From Pseudonocardia endophytica (GTDB lineage: Bacteria; Actinomycetota; Actinomycetes; Mycobacteriales; Pseudonocardiaceae): a stretch of 64,000 nucleotides of DNA. Both the position numbers and the translations under genes were made by a program. A model generated the notes under the pieces. That model was given only the letters and a program-made list of their open reading frames with translations, did no database searches and was not told the DNA's origin. Shown here one piece after another: positions 42,181-50,809 of this stretch. The stretch lies in contig NZ_SMFZ01000001.1 of assembly GCF_004339565.1 (NCBI RefSeq), forward strand, positions 1,922,001-1,986,000. The letters run 5' to 3'. Numbering within the stretch: the stretch's first letter is position 1; the number at the start of each line of letters is the position of its first letter.

Positions 42181-43265
42181 CCACCGCCCTGCTGGAGGGC
42201 ACGACCCGGAGCTCCCTGTGGTCCGGACCGGTGATCGACGCCGACGTGCACGCCGCCGTCCCGTCGCTGGAGGCGTTGCAGCGCTACCAGGAACGGGTGT
42301 GGGTGCAGTGGGCCGAAGAGCGCGGCTGGGCCGGCCCGGTCGGCCTGAACATCGCCTACCCGCCGAACGCACCGACCACGGCCCGGCCGGAATGGCGCCT
42401 GGGCGCCGCTCCCCCGGCGTCGGACCCTGCGGCGCTGCAACAGCACATCCTCGACCCCTGGCAGGTCGAGAAGGCCGTCCTGAACTGCTACTACGCCGTC
42501 GACTCGCTCCGCCACCCGGACTGGGCGACGGCACTGGCCCGCTCGGTGAACGACTGGATGGCCGGGGAGTGGCTGGACCGCGACCCGCGGCTGGTCGGCT
42601 CGATCGTCGTACCGGCCCGTGACCCGCGCGCGGCCGCCGAGGAGATCGACCGGCTCGGCCCGGACCCCCGGTTCAGACAGGTCGTGCTGCCGGTGCGGTC
42701 CGAGCAGCTCTACGGGCAGCGCGCGTGGTGGCCGCTCTACGAGGCGGTCACCCGGCACGATCTCGTGCTCGGGCTGCACTGGGGTGGCACCCCCGACGGC
42801 GCGCCGTCGACCAGCGGGTTCCCGTCCTGGTACGTCGAGGAGTACGCGGCCGAGACGCAGGTCTACGCCGCGCAGATGATCTCGATGATCGCCGAGGGGG
42901 TCGTCCGCAGGTTCCCGTCGCTGCGGGTGTCCATGCTGGACTGCGGTTTCACGTGGATCCCGACGTGGGGCTGGCGGATGAACAAGGAGTGGAAGGGCCT
43001 GCGGCGCGAGATCCCGTGGGTGGACCGCCCGCCGATGGACCTCGTGCGCGAGCACTTCCGCTTCACCACCGCCCCGATCGACGCCGGCCCGCCCGAGCAC
43101 ATGGCGAAGATCGTCGAGTGGCTCGGCACCGACGACCTGCTCATGTTCGGCACGGACTACCCGCACCGCCACGACGACGACATCGCCGGCTTCCTGTCCG
43201 GACTGGACGACGGCATGCGCGCCAACGTGATGTCCGAGACGGCGAGGCGCTGGTACCGGTTGTAG
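42177..43265 (+). CDS. amidohydrolase-family protein (ACMSD-like)
   Basis: This 362-residue TIM-barrel protein has an N-terminal D-x-H pair (VIDADVHAAVPS), LGLHWGG with a metal-binding His, and FGTDYPHRHDDD with the catalytic Asp near the end. This pattern is that of amidohydrolase_2 enzymes: metal-dependent decarboxylases or hydrolases of carbonyl acids. It overlaps the Rieske gene by ATGA. A second member of the family lies at 44519-45679. Confidence 0.86.
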   Translation: MTTALLEGTTRSSLWSGPVIDADVHAAVPSLEALQRYQERVWVQWAEERGWAGPVGLNIAYPPNAPTTARPEWRLGAAPPASDPAALQQHILDPWQVEKAVLNCYYAVDSLRHPDWATALARSVNDWMAGEWLDRDPRLVGSIVVPARDPRAAAEEIDRLGPDPRFRQVVLPVRSEQLYGQRAWWPLYEAVTRHDLVLGLHWGGTPDGAPSTSGFPSWYVEEYAAETQVYAAQMISMIAEGVVRRFPSLRVSMLDCGFTWIPTWGWRMNKEWKGLRREIPWVDRPPMDLVREHFRFTTAPIDAGPPEHMAKIVEWLGTDDLLMFGTDYPHRHDDDIAGFLSGLDDGMRANVMSETARRWYRL

Positions 43266-43316
43266 AGAGCACGTGCCAGGGTGTGGTCACCCTGTCCCAC
43301 GATCCGAGGAGCGCCG

Positions 43317-43751
43317 ATGCCCCGTCCGTACACCAGCGGTGTCGTCCCTGCCCCGCCCGAGTCCGTCTGGGGCGTGCTGCGCGAGTTCAACGGCCTCTCC
43401 GACTGGATGCCCGCGATCGCGAACAGCCGGCTCACCACCGGGTCGGAGGGCGCGCCCGGCGCCGTCCGGCACCTCACGCTCGGCGACGGCGGGGAGCTCT
43501 CCGAGGAGCTGCTCGCCCTGGACCACGACGCCATGACGTTGACCTACCGCATCGTCGGCGACAACCCGTTCGGGGTCCGTCGCTACGTGTCCACGGTGCG
43601 GGTCGCGCCACTGACCATGACCGGCGAGTCGTTCGTCGAGTGGTGGTCGGAGTACGACGCGGACGCCGGCGCCGAGGAACAGCTGAACCAGGTGTTCTCG
43701 AAGGACATCTACGAGGCCGCCATCCGTTCGCTGCAGGAGCGCTTCGGGTAG
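43317..43751 (+). CDS. SRPBCC-family protein
   Basis: The 144-residue protein has the helix-grip fold of polyketide cyclase/dehydratase-like proteins: VPAPPESVWGVLREFNGLSD, WMPAIANSRLTTGSEG and SFVEWWSEYDADAGAEEQLN. Such proteins bind hydrophobic ligands, and some catalyse cyclisation or dehydration. GAGGA precedes the ATG. It is the last gene of the ferredoxin operon; a hairpin follows. Confidence 0.82.
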   Translation: MPRPYTSGVVPAPPESVWGVLREFNGLSDWMPAIANSRLTTGSEGAPGAVRHLTLGDGGELSEELLALDHDAMTLTYRIVGDNPFGVRRYVSTVRVAPLTMTGESFVEWWSEYDADAGAEEQLNQVFSKDIYEAAIRSLQERFG

Positions 43752-43773
43752 CTCCGCGGCTGCCTTCACGGCG

Positions 43774-43820
43774 CTGAACGGGGCTTTGCCCGCGCAGAGG
43801 GAACCGAAAGCTCCGTTCAG
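43774..43820. terminator. hairpin between the SRPBCC and GntR genes
   Basis: CTGAACGGGGCTTT (43774-43787) pairs with AAAGCTCCGTTCAG (43807-43820) with one G-T pair around a 19-nt loop. It overlaps the last codon of the convergent GntR gene and probably terminates both transcripts. The GAACGG-x-x-CTTT core resembles the hairpin repeats near 49.7 kb. Confidence 0.55.
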
Positions 43821-44509
43821 CCCGGTCGGGGGGCCTCCTCGGCGGCCGCGAGCTCGTCGATCACGGCGTAGATGTGACGCTGGTGGGCCTCGACGGCACG
43901 GCAGTAGCGGTCCCGGTCCCGGCGCGCGAGCGCGTCGACGATCTCGGTGTGCTCGCCGTGCATGCGGGTCACGACCGTGACGCCGTAGTCCATGATGGAC
44001 CGGTACGGCTGGATCAACGCCCACATCCTGGCGCACTCCGCGGCCACGATCCGCATCGGCGAGAGCTCCCAGAAGCCCTCGTGGAACGCCCGGTCGGCCA
44101 GGACGATCTCGTAGGCCGTCCGCCCGAGGAGCGCGAGCATGGCCTCGTTGCGCCCGCGCAGGTCGTCGAGCTCGGTGTCCGACGGCCAGCGGCCCGTCGC
44201 GGCCAGGCGGTTCTCGCACGCGTCGCGCAGCCAGCAGATCTCGGACAGCTCGGTGCTGGTCAGCTTCGCGACGTAGTGGCCGTGGTTGCGGCGGTGGCGC
44301 AGCACGCCCTCCGCGGCGAGGGTCTTGAACGCCTCGCGCACCGGGACGCGGGTGCTGCCCAGCCGCATGGCCAGCTCGTCCTGGCGCAGGTGCTCGCCGG
44401 GCTGCAGCTGGCCGTTCGCGATCATCTCGCGCAGGGCCGCCGTGACCCGGTCGCCTGCCCGGCCGTACCCGGCGTCGAGAGCGGAGTCGATGGTCATCTC
44501 GGCGCTCAC
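43817..44509 (-). CDS. GntR-family regulator, FCD type
   Basis: This 230-residue protein has a winged HTH (ALREMIANGQLQPGEHLRQD, then STRVPVREAFKTLAAEGVLR) and an FCD effector domain. The metal/ligand residues lie in AFHEGFWELS, MHGEHTEIVDALARRD and VEAHQRHIYAVIDE. It lies 9 bp downstream of the second amidohydrolase gene, at the centre of the regulon. It is the obvious candidate to bind the identical palindromes at 40128-40140 and 45740-45752. Start GTG 44509 or ATG 44497. Confidence 0.88.
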   Translation of the reverse strand: MSAEMTIDSALDAGYGRAGDRVTAALREMIANGQLQPGEHLRQDELAMRLGSTRVPVREAFKTLAAEGVLRHRRNHGHYVAKLTSTELSEICWLRDACENRLAATGRWPSDTELDDLRGRNEAMLALLGRTAYEIVLADRAFHEGFWELSPMRIVAAECARMWALIQPYRSIMDYGVTVVTRMHGEHTEIVDALARRDRDRYCRAVEAHQRHIYAVIDELAAAEEAPRPG

Positions 44510-44518
44510 GGTACTCGG

Positions 44519-45679
44519 TCAGGCGGCGCGCACTCCCGTCCCGGCCAGCAGCGGGATGCCGTAGAGGGTGCTCGCGTTCTCGCCCAGGATCTTCCGCCGA
44601 ACGTCCTCGGGCAGGTAGGACGGCACCGACTCGTACGGCGAGTCCGAGTCCCAGTGCGGGTAGTCCGACGAGAACATCAGGTGGTCCGGGCCGATCACGT
44701 CGTGGAACATGCCGAGCAGCGACTCGAACTCCGCCGCGTCCTCCGGCTCCTCCATCGGCTGGGTGGCGAACCAGAAGTGCTCCGCGAGGTACTCCGACGG
44801 GCGTCGTTGCAGGTCGGGCACCTCGTCGCGGAGCATCTCCCAGCTGCGGTCGAGCCGCCACGAGAACGGCGGCGCCCAGGACCAGGCCTGCTCGATCAAC
44901 GCGATCCTCAGCCCCGGGAACCGGTCGAAGGCGCCCTCGAAGATCAGGCTCGACGAGAGCGTGTAGTTCCGCAGCGGGAAGCCGGTGTGCCACTCGAAGT
45001 AGAAGTTCGGCGTGCCGCAGGCGGTCATCCGGCGGCCCGGTGACGTGTGGAACCCGAGCGGCAGGCCGTAGTGCTCGCACGCCTCGAGCAGCGGCCAGTA
45101 CCGCGGGTGCCCGATCGCCTGCTCCGTCCGCGGCTCGATCAGGACCTGGACGAACCTCTCGCCGCGCGGTCCCTCCTTGCACCGGGTGATCTCGCGGACG
45201 GCCTCGGCCGGGTCCTCGGTGAGGACGTTGATCGACGCGTAGAAACGGGGGTCGTCGGCCAGCCACACGTCGCGGTGCTGGTCGTTGAACGCCCTGGTCA
45301 GCTCGACGCCGAACTGGTGAGGGAAGTTCGTGTTGCCCTTGGAGAGCATCAGCGCCGCCGCGTCGCCGAGCACGACGCCGCTCATGTCGAACTCGTCGAT
45401 CAGCTGCGCGCGCGTGAAGTCCGGGAGCACCCCGGGCCGGCCGCTCGGGTCGATCGCGTCCAGCCGGTGGGTGAACCTGCGCTGCGGCACGATCCGCGAC
45501 TCCGTCGAGACGTCGCGCAGCCCGATCAGGTCCAGGTGGTCACGCCAGCGAGAGGACAGGCGTTCCCGGATCGCGTCGTCGGTGACCGCGACGGTCGGGT
45601 GCACGTCGACGTCGACGACCGGGATCCGGTCGGCCGTTCCGGTCTCCCCCGTGGCGGGCGGGCTCGCGAGCGTGGTCAT
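44519..45679 (-). CDS. amidohydrolase-family protein (ACMSD-like)
   Basis: The 386-residue protein has the metal-binding start VVDVDVHPTVAVTDD, GLPLGFHTSPGRRM and FSSDYPHWDSDSPYESVPSY. FPHQFGVELTRAFNDQHRD and the ENASTLYGIP end are typical amidohydrolase_2 features. It probably decarboxylates or hydrolyses an intermediate of the pathway. The ATG has AGGAGG 8 nt upstream. It is divergent from the RraA-type aldolase gene and followed by the GntR gene. Confidence 0.87.
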   Translation of the reverse strand: MTTLASPPATGETGTADRIPVVDVDVHPTVAVTDDAIRERLSSRWRDHLDLIGLRDVSTESRIVPQRRFTHRLDAIDPSGRPGVLPDFTRAQLIDEFDMSGVVLGDAAALMLSKGNTNFPHQFGVELTRAFNDQHRDVWLADDPRFYASINVLTEDPAEAVREITRCKEGPRGERFVQVLIEPRTEQAIGHPRYWPLLEACEHYGLPLGFHTSPGRRMTACGTPNFYFEWHTGFPLRNYTLSSSLIFEGAFDRFPGLRIALIEQAWSWAPPFSWRLDRSWEMLRDEVPDLQRRPSEYLAEHFWFATQPMEEPEDAAEFESLLGMFHDVIGPDHLMFSSDYPHWDSDSPYESVPSYLPEDVRRKILGENASTLYGIPLLAGTGVRAA

Positions 45680-45739
45680 CGGAGGTCCTCCTGGCGCGTC
45701 GGTGCGCCGGCGTCGTCACGACACTGGCGGCGGACAAAG

Positions 45740-45752
45740 AACATGTTATGTT
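45740..45752. promoter_or_regulatory. predicted GntR operator O2
   Basis: AACATGTTATGTT is identical to the core of O1 at 40128-40140. It sits between the divergent amidohydrolase (45679) and RraA-type (45812) genes, 59-62 bp from each start. TATGTT (45747-45752) may form the -10 box of the rightward operon. Confidence 0.62.
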
Positions 45753-45811
45753 GTCGACGACGGACACGCCATGCCTCGACGGCGAGGAATGCGACCGCTC
45801 CCGGAGGACCG

Positions 45812-46486
45812 ATGCCGCAGCTGGGACACCGTGCGATCGTCGCGCCGCGCGTCCTCGACGCCCCCGATCCCCTCCCCGACGACGTGCTCTCCGCGTACCG
45901 CGCGAGCAACTCGTGCGCGGTCAGCGACCAGGTCGGTCGCCTGTGGACGATGGACCCGGCGATCGGTCCCCTGCACCCGTCGATGCCGCCGCTGGCCGGC
46001 GTCGCGATCACGGTGAAGGCCCCACCCGGCGACAACTGGGCCGTCTACGGCGGGCTCGCCCGCGCGTTCCCCGGCTCCGTGCTCGTCGTGGACTGGCGCG
46101 GGTACACCGCAGGCTGCGGCGGCGGCGAGAAGGCGTTGCTGCCCGCCGTCGCGAACGGGCTGTCCGGGTTGGTGATCGACGGCGCGTGGCGGGACATCGA
46201 CGACGTCGCGGCCCGCAGCTTTCCCCTGTTCGGCCGGGGCCGGAGCCCGTTCTCCCCCGCCAAGCGCGACGCCGGCGAGGTCTGCGTGCCGGTGGCCTGC
46301 GGCGGCGTCGTCGTGGAGCCGGGGGACGTGGTCGTCGGCGACGCCGACGGGGTCGCCGTGGTGCCCCGCCGGCACGCGCTCGAGGTGGCCGAGGTACTGG
46401 CCGCGTCCCGCGAGACCGCGGACGCGCACGACGAGGACATGGTCGCCCGGATCGGCGCGGCGTTCGACCAGGAGCACGGGAACTGA
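45812..46486 (+). CDS. RraA-family aldolase/decarboxylase-like protein
   Basis: This 224-residue protein matches the RraA/HMG aldolase family: AVSDQVGRLWTMDPAIGPLH, GLVIDGAWRDIDDV with the substrate-binding Arg and metal-binding Asp, and GGVVVEPGDVVVGDADGVAV followed by VP. Members cleave 4-carboxy-4-hydroxy-2-oxoadipate or decarboxylate oxaloacetate to give pyruvate. It heads the operon with an alpha-hydroxyacid oxidase and a lactonase. GGAGG lies 4 nt before the ATG. Confidence 0.84.
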   Translation: MPQLGHRAIVAPRVLDAPDPLPDDVLSAYRASNSCAVSDQVGRLWTMDPAIGPLHPSMPPLAGVAITVKAPPGDNWAVYGGLARAFPGSVLVVDWRGYTAGCGGGEKALLPAVANGLSGLVIDGAWRDIDDVAARSFPLFGRGRSPFSPAKRDAGEVCVPVACGGVVVEPGDVVVGDADGVAVVPRRHALEVAEVLAASRETADAHDEDMVARIGAAFDQEHGN

Positions 46487-47688
46487 TGCACGCGTTCGGA
46501 TTCGACCTGCACTGGCGCGCCCCGGAGCGGCTGATCACCGTCGAGGACTACCGGCGGGCCGCGCGGCGACGGCTCCCCTCCATGGTGTGGACCTATGTGG
46601 ACGGCGGAGCGGACGACCGGCACACGCTGGGACTCAACCGCAGCGCGTTCGACGGCTGGTGGTTGCGCCCGTCCGTCCTCACCGGACACGACGTGCACCG
46701 CCTCGGCACCACGGCGGCCGGGCTGGAGCTGTCGATGCCCGTGATGCTGGCGCCCACCGGGTTCACCGGGCTGACCCGGTGGAGCGGCGACCTGGACGCC
46801 GTCCGCGCCGCCGAACGGGCCGGCACGCGCTACGCGCTGTCCACGACGTCGTCGTGGTCGCTCGAGGAGGTCGCCGGCGCGGCGTCACGCGAGCACGTGT
46901 TCCAGCTCTACCCCGGTACCGGCGGCGTCGCCGCGGACCTGATGCGCCGCGCATGGTCCGCCGGGTACCGGACGCTGTTCGTGACCGTCGACGTGCCGGT
47001 GAAGGGCAACCGCGAGGGCGAGCGCAAGCTCGGCATGGGCATCCCGCCCGCTCTGACGCCGCGGCGCGCGCTGAACTTCGCCCGCCACCCGCGATGGACC
47101 TACGACATGCTCCGCCACCAGCGCGTCGCCGGCGCGAACGTCGGAACGGGCGGTGGCGTGCGCGAGGCCGTGGAGTCCGTCGAGATCGCCGAGCGGGAGC
47201 TGATGCAGTCCCGGCTGGACTGGGACGACCTGGCCTGGATGCGCGAGCAGTGGCGCGGGCGGCTGTACCTCAAGGGCGTGCTGCGTGCCGACGACGCGAC
47301 GCGCGCGGTCGACCTGGGCTGCGACGGCGTCGTCGTCTCGAACCACGGTGGTCGCCAGCTCGACCACGTCCCACCGACGATCGCCGTCCTGCCAGGGATC
47401 GCCGACGCCGTCGGGCATCGGGCCGAGGTGATCCTCGACGGTGGCGTGCGGCGCGGCACGGACGTCGTCACCGCCCTCGCGCTCGGCGCCAGGGCCGTCC
47501 TCGTCGGACGGCCGTACGTCTACGGGCTGGCCGTCGGCGGGGAGCGGGGCGTCGTCGACGTCCTGGGAATCCTGCGCGACGAGATCGAGCGGGCGCTGAC
47601 GCTGCTCGGCGTCCGCGACGTCGCCGACCTCGACCGTTCGCACGTGCGCCGTGCCGATCCCCCGCACCACGAGGAGCTGGTTCCATGA
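46486..47688 (+). CDS. FMN-dependent alpha-hydroxy-acid oxidase/dehydrogenase
   Basis: This 400-residue protein has a full glycolate oxidase/lactate dehydrogenase barrel: MVWTYVDGGADD, MLAPTGFTGL, FVTVDVPVKGNREGERK, the Lys of LYLKGVLRADDA, the catalytic His-Gly-Gly-Arg in VVSNHGGRQLDHVPPT, LDGGVRRGTDVVTALALGAR and GRPYVYGLAV. It oxidises an L-2-hydroxy acid to the 2-oxo acid. Its ATG overlaps the previous stop (TGATG), and the next gene overlaps its stop (ATGA). Confidence 0.9.
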   Translation: MHAFGFDLHWRAPERLITVEDYRRAARRRLPSMVWTYVDGGADDRHTLGLNRSAFDGWWLRPSVLTGHDVHRLGTTAAGLELSMPVMLAPTGFTGLTRWSGDLDAVRAAERAGTRYALSTTSSWSLEEVAGAASREHVFQLYPGTGGVAADLMRRAWSAGYRTLFVTVDVPVKGNREGERKLGMGIPPALTPRRALNFARHPRWTYDMLRHQRVAGANVGTGGGVREAVESVEIAERELMQSRLDWDDLAWMREQWRGRLYLKGVLRADDATRAVDLGCDGVVVSNHGGRQLDHVPPTIAVLPGIADAVGHRAEVILDGGVRRGTDVVTALALGARAVLVGRPYVYGLAVGGERGVVDVLGILRDEIERALTLLGVRDVADLDRSHVRRADPPHHEELVP

Positions 47689-48545
47689 CCACCCGACCCG
47701 CACCCCGCGTCGTCGCGACCGATGTGGGCTTCTCCGAGGGCCCGCTGTACACGCCGGGCGGCGACACGTACTTCACGTCGATCAGCCACGGCCGGCTCTA
47801 CAGGCTGACCGACACCGGCGCCGAGGTGGCCGCCGACCTCGGCGGTGGGGCGAACGGTGCGACGCTCGCCGCCGACGGGTCGATCTACGTCGCGCAGAAC
47901 GGCGCGCGCTGGTCGACCACCGGACCGAAGTGGGGCAGGGACTCGATCGGCGGCGTGCAGGTCGTGCGCCCGGACGGCTCGTTCGACTGGGTGCACCGCG
48001 ACCCGATCGCGCCGAACGACCTGTGCTTCGGCCCGGACGGGATGCTCTACGTCACCGACCCGACGCGCGCTCCGCGCGGCGCCGACGGGCGGCTGTGGCG
48101 GATCGACGTCGACACGTGCGAGGCCGAGCTGCTCACCTCGACGACGTACTTCCCGAACGGCATCGGTTTCGGCACCGACGACCGCCTCTACGTCGCGTCC
48201 ACGTACGACTCGCGCATCCTCGCCTACCGGATCGAGGACGGGAAGCTCGTCGACGAGCAGACCGTCGTGCAGATGGACTCCGGGCACCCGGACGGCTTCA
48301 CGTTCGACACCGACGGCAACCTGATCGTCTGCGCGATCGACCTCGGCTCCGATCCGGGCGCGATCCAGACGTGGTCGGTGACCGGCGAGAAGCTCGACCA
48401 GTACGTCCCGGGCGACAACCCGAAGTACACGAACGTCGTGCTCGACGCCGCCGGGAAGATGACGATCTGCGACTCCGAGGGCGGCGCCGTCCTCGTCGTC
48501 GACGACTGGGGCTCGGCCGGGCTGGAGCTGCACCCGTACCGCTGA
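47685..48545 (+). CDS. SMP-30/gluconolactonase-family protein
   Basis: The 286-residue six-bladed propeller has FSEGPLYTPGGDTYFTSISH (metal-binding Glu), IAPNDLCFGPDGMLYVTDPT with Asn-Asp, and YFPNGIGFGTDDRLYVAST. It hydrolyses a lactone to a hydroxy acid, using a divalent cation. The ATG overlaps the hydroxyacid oxidase stop. The product of a lactonase could feed that oxidase. Confidence 0.86.
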   Translation: MTTRPAPRVVATDVGFSEGPLYTPGGDTYFTSISHGRLYRLTDTGAEVAADLGGGANGATLAADGSIYVAQNGARWSTTGPKWGRDSIGGVQVVRPDGSFDWVHRDPIAPNDLCFGPDGMLYVTDPTRAPRGADGRLWRIDVDTCEAELLTSTTYFPNGIGFGTDDRLYVASTYDSRILAYRIEDGKLVDEQTVVQMDSGHPDGFTFDTDGNLIVCAIDLGSDPGAIQTWSVTGEKLDQYVPGDNPKYTNVVLDAAGKMTICDSEGGAVLVVDDWGSAGLELHPYR

Positions 48546-48554
48546 TCCGTCCGA

Positions 48555-49439
48555 TCAGGACACGCCGGCCGCCAGCCAGATCCGTATCGGGTCGGGTGTG
48601 TGGTCGACGTCGATCACCTCGGGCACCGGGCGGCCGTGCCTGCGGAGCTCGTCCGGCACCTCGGTCACGGTCTCCGCGCGGATGCCCGCGCGACCGAGGA
48701 ACGACGCCGGGTCGCCCTCCGGCCCGGCCTCGAACAGGCCGAGGATGGTCCGGATGGCGTGCCGCTCCCCCTCGTCGGCCAGCGGGATGCTGTCCGGCTC
48801 GGGGATCCGGCGGAAGTACTCGACGGCGAACCTGCTGCCGGGGCCGCTGATCTCGACGGCGTCGCGCAGCAACCGGTCGGCCGCGTCCGGCGGGAGGTAC
48901 ATCAGCAGCCCCTCGACCGTCCACACCGTCGGGCGCCCCGGACGGAACCCGGCTTCGACGAGCGCCGCCCGCCAGTCCTCCCGCAGGTCGGCGACGACGG
49001 GGACCCGCCGGTCGACGTCGGCGTCCGCGGCCGCGAGCACGGAGTCCTTGAACGCGTGCACCGGCTGCGTGTCCACCTCGAACACCCGGACCCCGTCCGG
49101 GACGTCCAGGCGCACCACCCGTCCGTCCATACCGGACGCGAGCACGACCACCTGCTCGGCGCCGGCGTCCAGCCCGGCCCGCACCTGGTCGTCGAAGAAC
49201 GGGGTGCGGCCGGCGCCGAAGTAGGCGACGAACATGTCCCACAGCACCGAGCCGCCGTCGTCGCGCGCCGGACCGAGCCGGGGCAGCCGGTCGTCGGGCG
49301 CGGCGAGCGCGGCACGGACGAGGAGCGACGCCCACGGGTCGGGAAACGTCGCGTCCGGCCGGTCCTGCTCCTGGGCCCGGGCGTACGCGGTGAGAAGCGA
49401 GGTCCATCCGACGCCGTCCGGCAGAGTCGTCTCGGTCAC
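48555..49439 (-). CDS. class I SAM-dependent methyltransferase, LCM/TIGR00027 type
   Basis: This 294-residue protein has VVVLASGMDGRVVRLDVPDG for the SAM loop, VFEVDTQPVHAFK, VVADLREDWRAAL and WTVEGLLMYLPPDAADRLL, the signature of the leucine-carboxyl-methyltransferase-like family widespread in actinomycetes. The natural substrate is unknown. The GTG start at 49439 leads into TETTLPDGVGWTSL. It ends 9 bp from the convergent SMP-30 gene. Confidence 0.83.
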   Translation of the reverse strand: MTETTLPDGVGWTSLLTAYARAQEQDRPDATFPDPWASLLVRAALAAPDDRLPRLGPARDDGGSVLWDMFVAYFGAGRTPFFDDQVRAGLDAGAEQVVVLASGMDGRVVRLDVPDGVRVFEVDTQPVHAFKDSVLAAADADVDRRVPVVADLREDWRAALVEAGFRPGRPTVWTVEGLLMYLPPDAADRLLRDAVEISGPGSRFAVEYFRRIPEPDSIPLADEGERHAIRTILGLFEAGPEGDPASFLGRAGIRAETVTEVPDELRRHGRPVPEVIDVDHTPDPIRIWLAAGVS

Positions 49440-49689
49440 GGTTCGATCATGCGCCAGGTGGGGAAGATCAGCATGCCGTAGCGGGTGGAGCCACACCTCC
49501 GTGTCCGCACCAGGCCTCTTCTGCGCACGTCACAGCACCTCACCGAGCAGACCTCCCGGCGTCGGGTCACCCACGACGGCTCACCGTCGACGGGAAGCCG
49601 ATCCGTTCCCTGGACACGTTTCGCCCGATTCGCCCGACCGAACCGTCGACGCGAACGCCGGCACGGATACCCCCACAGCCGGCCCATCC

Positions 49690-49742
49690 CGAACGAACGG
49701 GCCGTTCGGGCAACGACACTGCTCGAGGGTGCCGCTCGTTCG
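49690..49742. repeat. hairpin repeat, diverged copy
   Basis: A 53-bp unit starts CGAACGAACGGGCCGTTCGG and ends GAGGGTGCCGCTCGTTCG. Its right arm is nearly identical to that of the unit at 49764-49816, while its left arm has diverged, with about 17 of 26 positions still paired. The two units are 21 bp apart in the 467-bp gap between the methyltransferase and oxidoreductase genes. Confidence 0.6.
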
Positions 49743-49763
49743 GAACCCGCTACCCGCCCGACG

Positions 49764-49816
49764 CGAACGAACGGCACCTTCGAGCAATGTCATTGCTCGA
49801 AGGTGCCGCTCGTTCG
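49764..49816. repeat. 53-bp near-perfect hairpin repeat
   Basis: The left arm 49764-49789 and right arm 49791-49816 are 26 nt each and pair with one mismatch around a single T. Cores are GGCACCTTCGAGCAATG and CATTGCTCGAAGGTGCC. The length and symmetry fit a REP-like or cruciform element. It lies between genes transcribed away from each other, so a terminator role is unlikely. Confidence 0.7.
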
Positions 49817-49892
49817 GAGTGGGGGCGGTGGGGCGGGGCGAGGCGGGGGGCTGGGGCTGGGGCGGAGCGAGGCGGCGGGCGGGGACCGGGGG

Positions 49893-49898
49893 TAGCGT
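49893..49898 (+). promoter_or_regulatory. predicted leaderless -10 box
   Basis: TAGCGT is followed by 8 nt before the GTG at 49907. No ribosome binding site precedes the start. Leaderless transcription of the oxidoreductase gene is likely. The rest of the 49440-49906 gap holds the two hairpin repeats and no gene. Confidence 0.48.
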
Positions 49899-49906
49899 CG
49901 GGCGGC

Positions 49907-50806
49907 GTGCGGGGTTACGGGTTCCTCCGGGTCGGTGGTCCGGAACAGCAGGCTCATCTCGACGTGCCGGAGCCGGCTGCGGGGCCCGGTGAGCTGCTCG
50001 TCCGCGTGCGCGCGTCCGGCGTGAACCCCGGCGACTGGCGGGTGCGCGAGGGCTCCTACGGCGTCGACGGGCCGGCCGTGCTCGGTCGCGAGGTGGCGGG
50101 CACCGTCGTCGCGCTCGGTGAGGGCGTGAGCGGCTTCGCCGTCGGCGACGAGGTGTTCGGCGGCTGCCCCGGCATGCTCGGCGGGTGGGCTCCGACGGCG
50201 CGGGTCACGGCGTCGTTCGCGGCACACCGTCCGGACGGCGTGTCCCCGGAGCAGGCGGCCGTGCTGCCGGTCGCGGCCGGGACCGCGTACGACACGCTGG
50301 AGCACCTGAGCCTGGCCCCGGGCAGCACGCTGCTCGTGAACGGTGCGGGCGGCGGCGTCGGGCTGCCGCTGGTACAGCTCGCCGCGCTGCGCGGGCTGAC
50401 CGTCGTCGGCACCGCGAGCCCGGCGAAGCACGACCTGCTCAGCCGGCTCGGAGCGGTACCCGTCGCGTACGGGGACGGTGTCGTCGACCGGATCCGCGCC
50501 GCCGCTCCGGACGGCGTCGACGGCGCGTTGGACCTCGTCGGCGGGGACGCGCTGCGCACGATCGCACCGCTCGTCCCGTCGGCGCGGCTGTACTCGGTGT
50601 CGGACAAGGATCTGGCGCGCGAGCTCGGCGGGAGCGAGGTCGTGCGCGACCGCAGCACCGCCGTCCTCTCCGAGCTCGCCCGCCTCGTCGCCGCCGGGGA
50701 GCTCGACCCGCTGGTGACCGAGGTCCGCCCGCTCGAGGAGGCGGGCGAGGCGCTCGCACTCGTCGAGAGTGGACACGCCACCGGAAAGGTCGTGATCCTC
50801 CCCTGA
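49907..50806 (+). CDS. NADPH:quinone oxidoreductase-like MDR protein
   Basis: This 299-residue medium-chain dehydrogenase/reductase lacks zinc motifs. It has ASGVNPGDWRVREG, LGREVAGTVVALGEGVSGF, VLPVAAGTAYDTLEHLSL and the NADPH-binding LLVNGAGGGVGLPLVQLAAL. It should reduce quinones or enones with NADPH. The GTG start is chosen from the -10 spacing. It ends 3 bp from the convergent MetE-like gene. Confidence 0.85.
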   Translation: MRGYGFLRVGGPEQQAHLDVPEPAAGPGELLVRVRASGVNPGDWRVREGSYGVDGPAVLGREVAGTVVALGEGVSGFAVGDEVFGGCPGMLGGWAPTARVTASFAAHRPDGVSPEQAAVLPVAAGTAYDTLEHLSLAPGSTLLVNGAGGGVGLPLVQLAALRGLTVVGTASPAKHDLLSRLGAVPVAYGDGVVDRIRAAAPDGVDGALDLVGGDALRTIAPLVPSARLYSVSDKDLARELGGSEVVRDRSTAVLSELARLVAAGELDPLVTEVRPLEEAGEALALVESGHATGKVVILP

Positions 50807-50809
50807 GGA

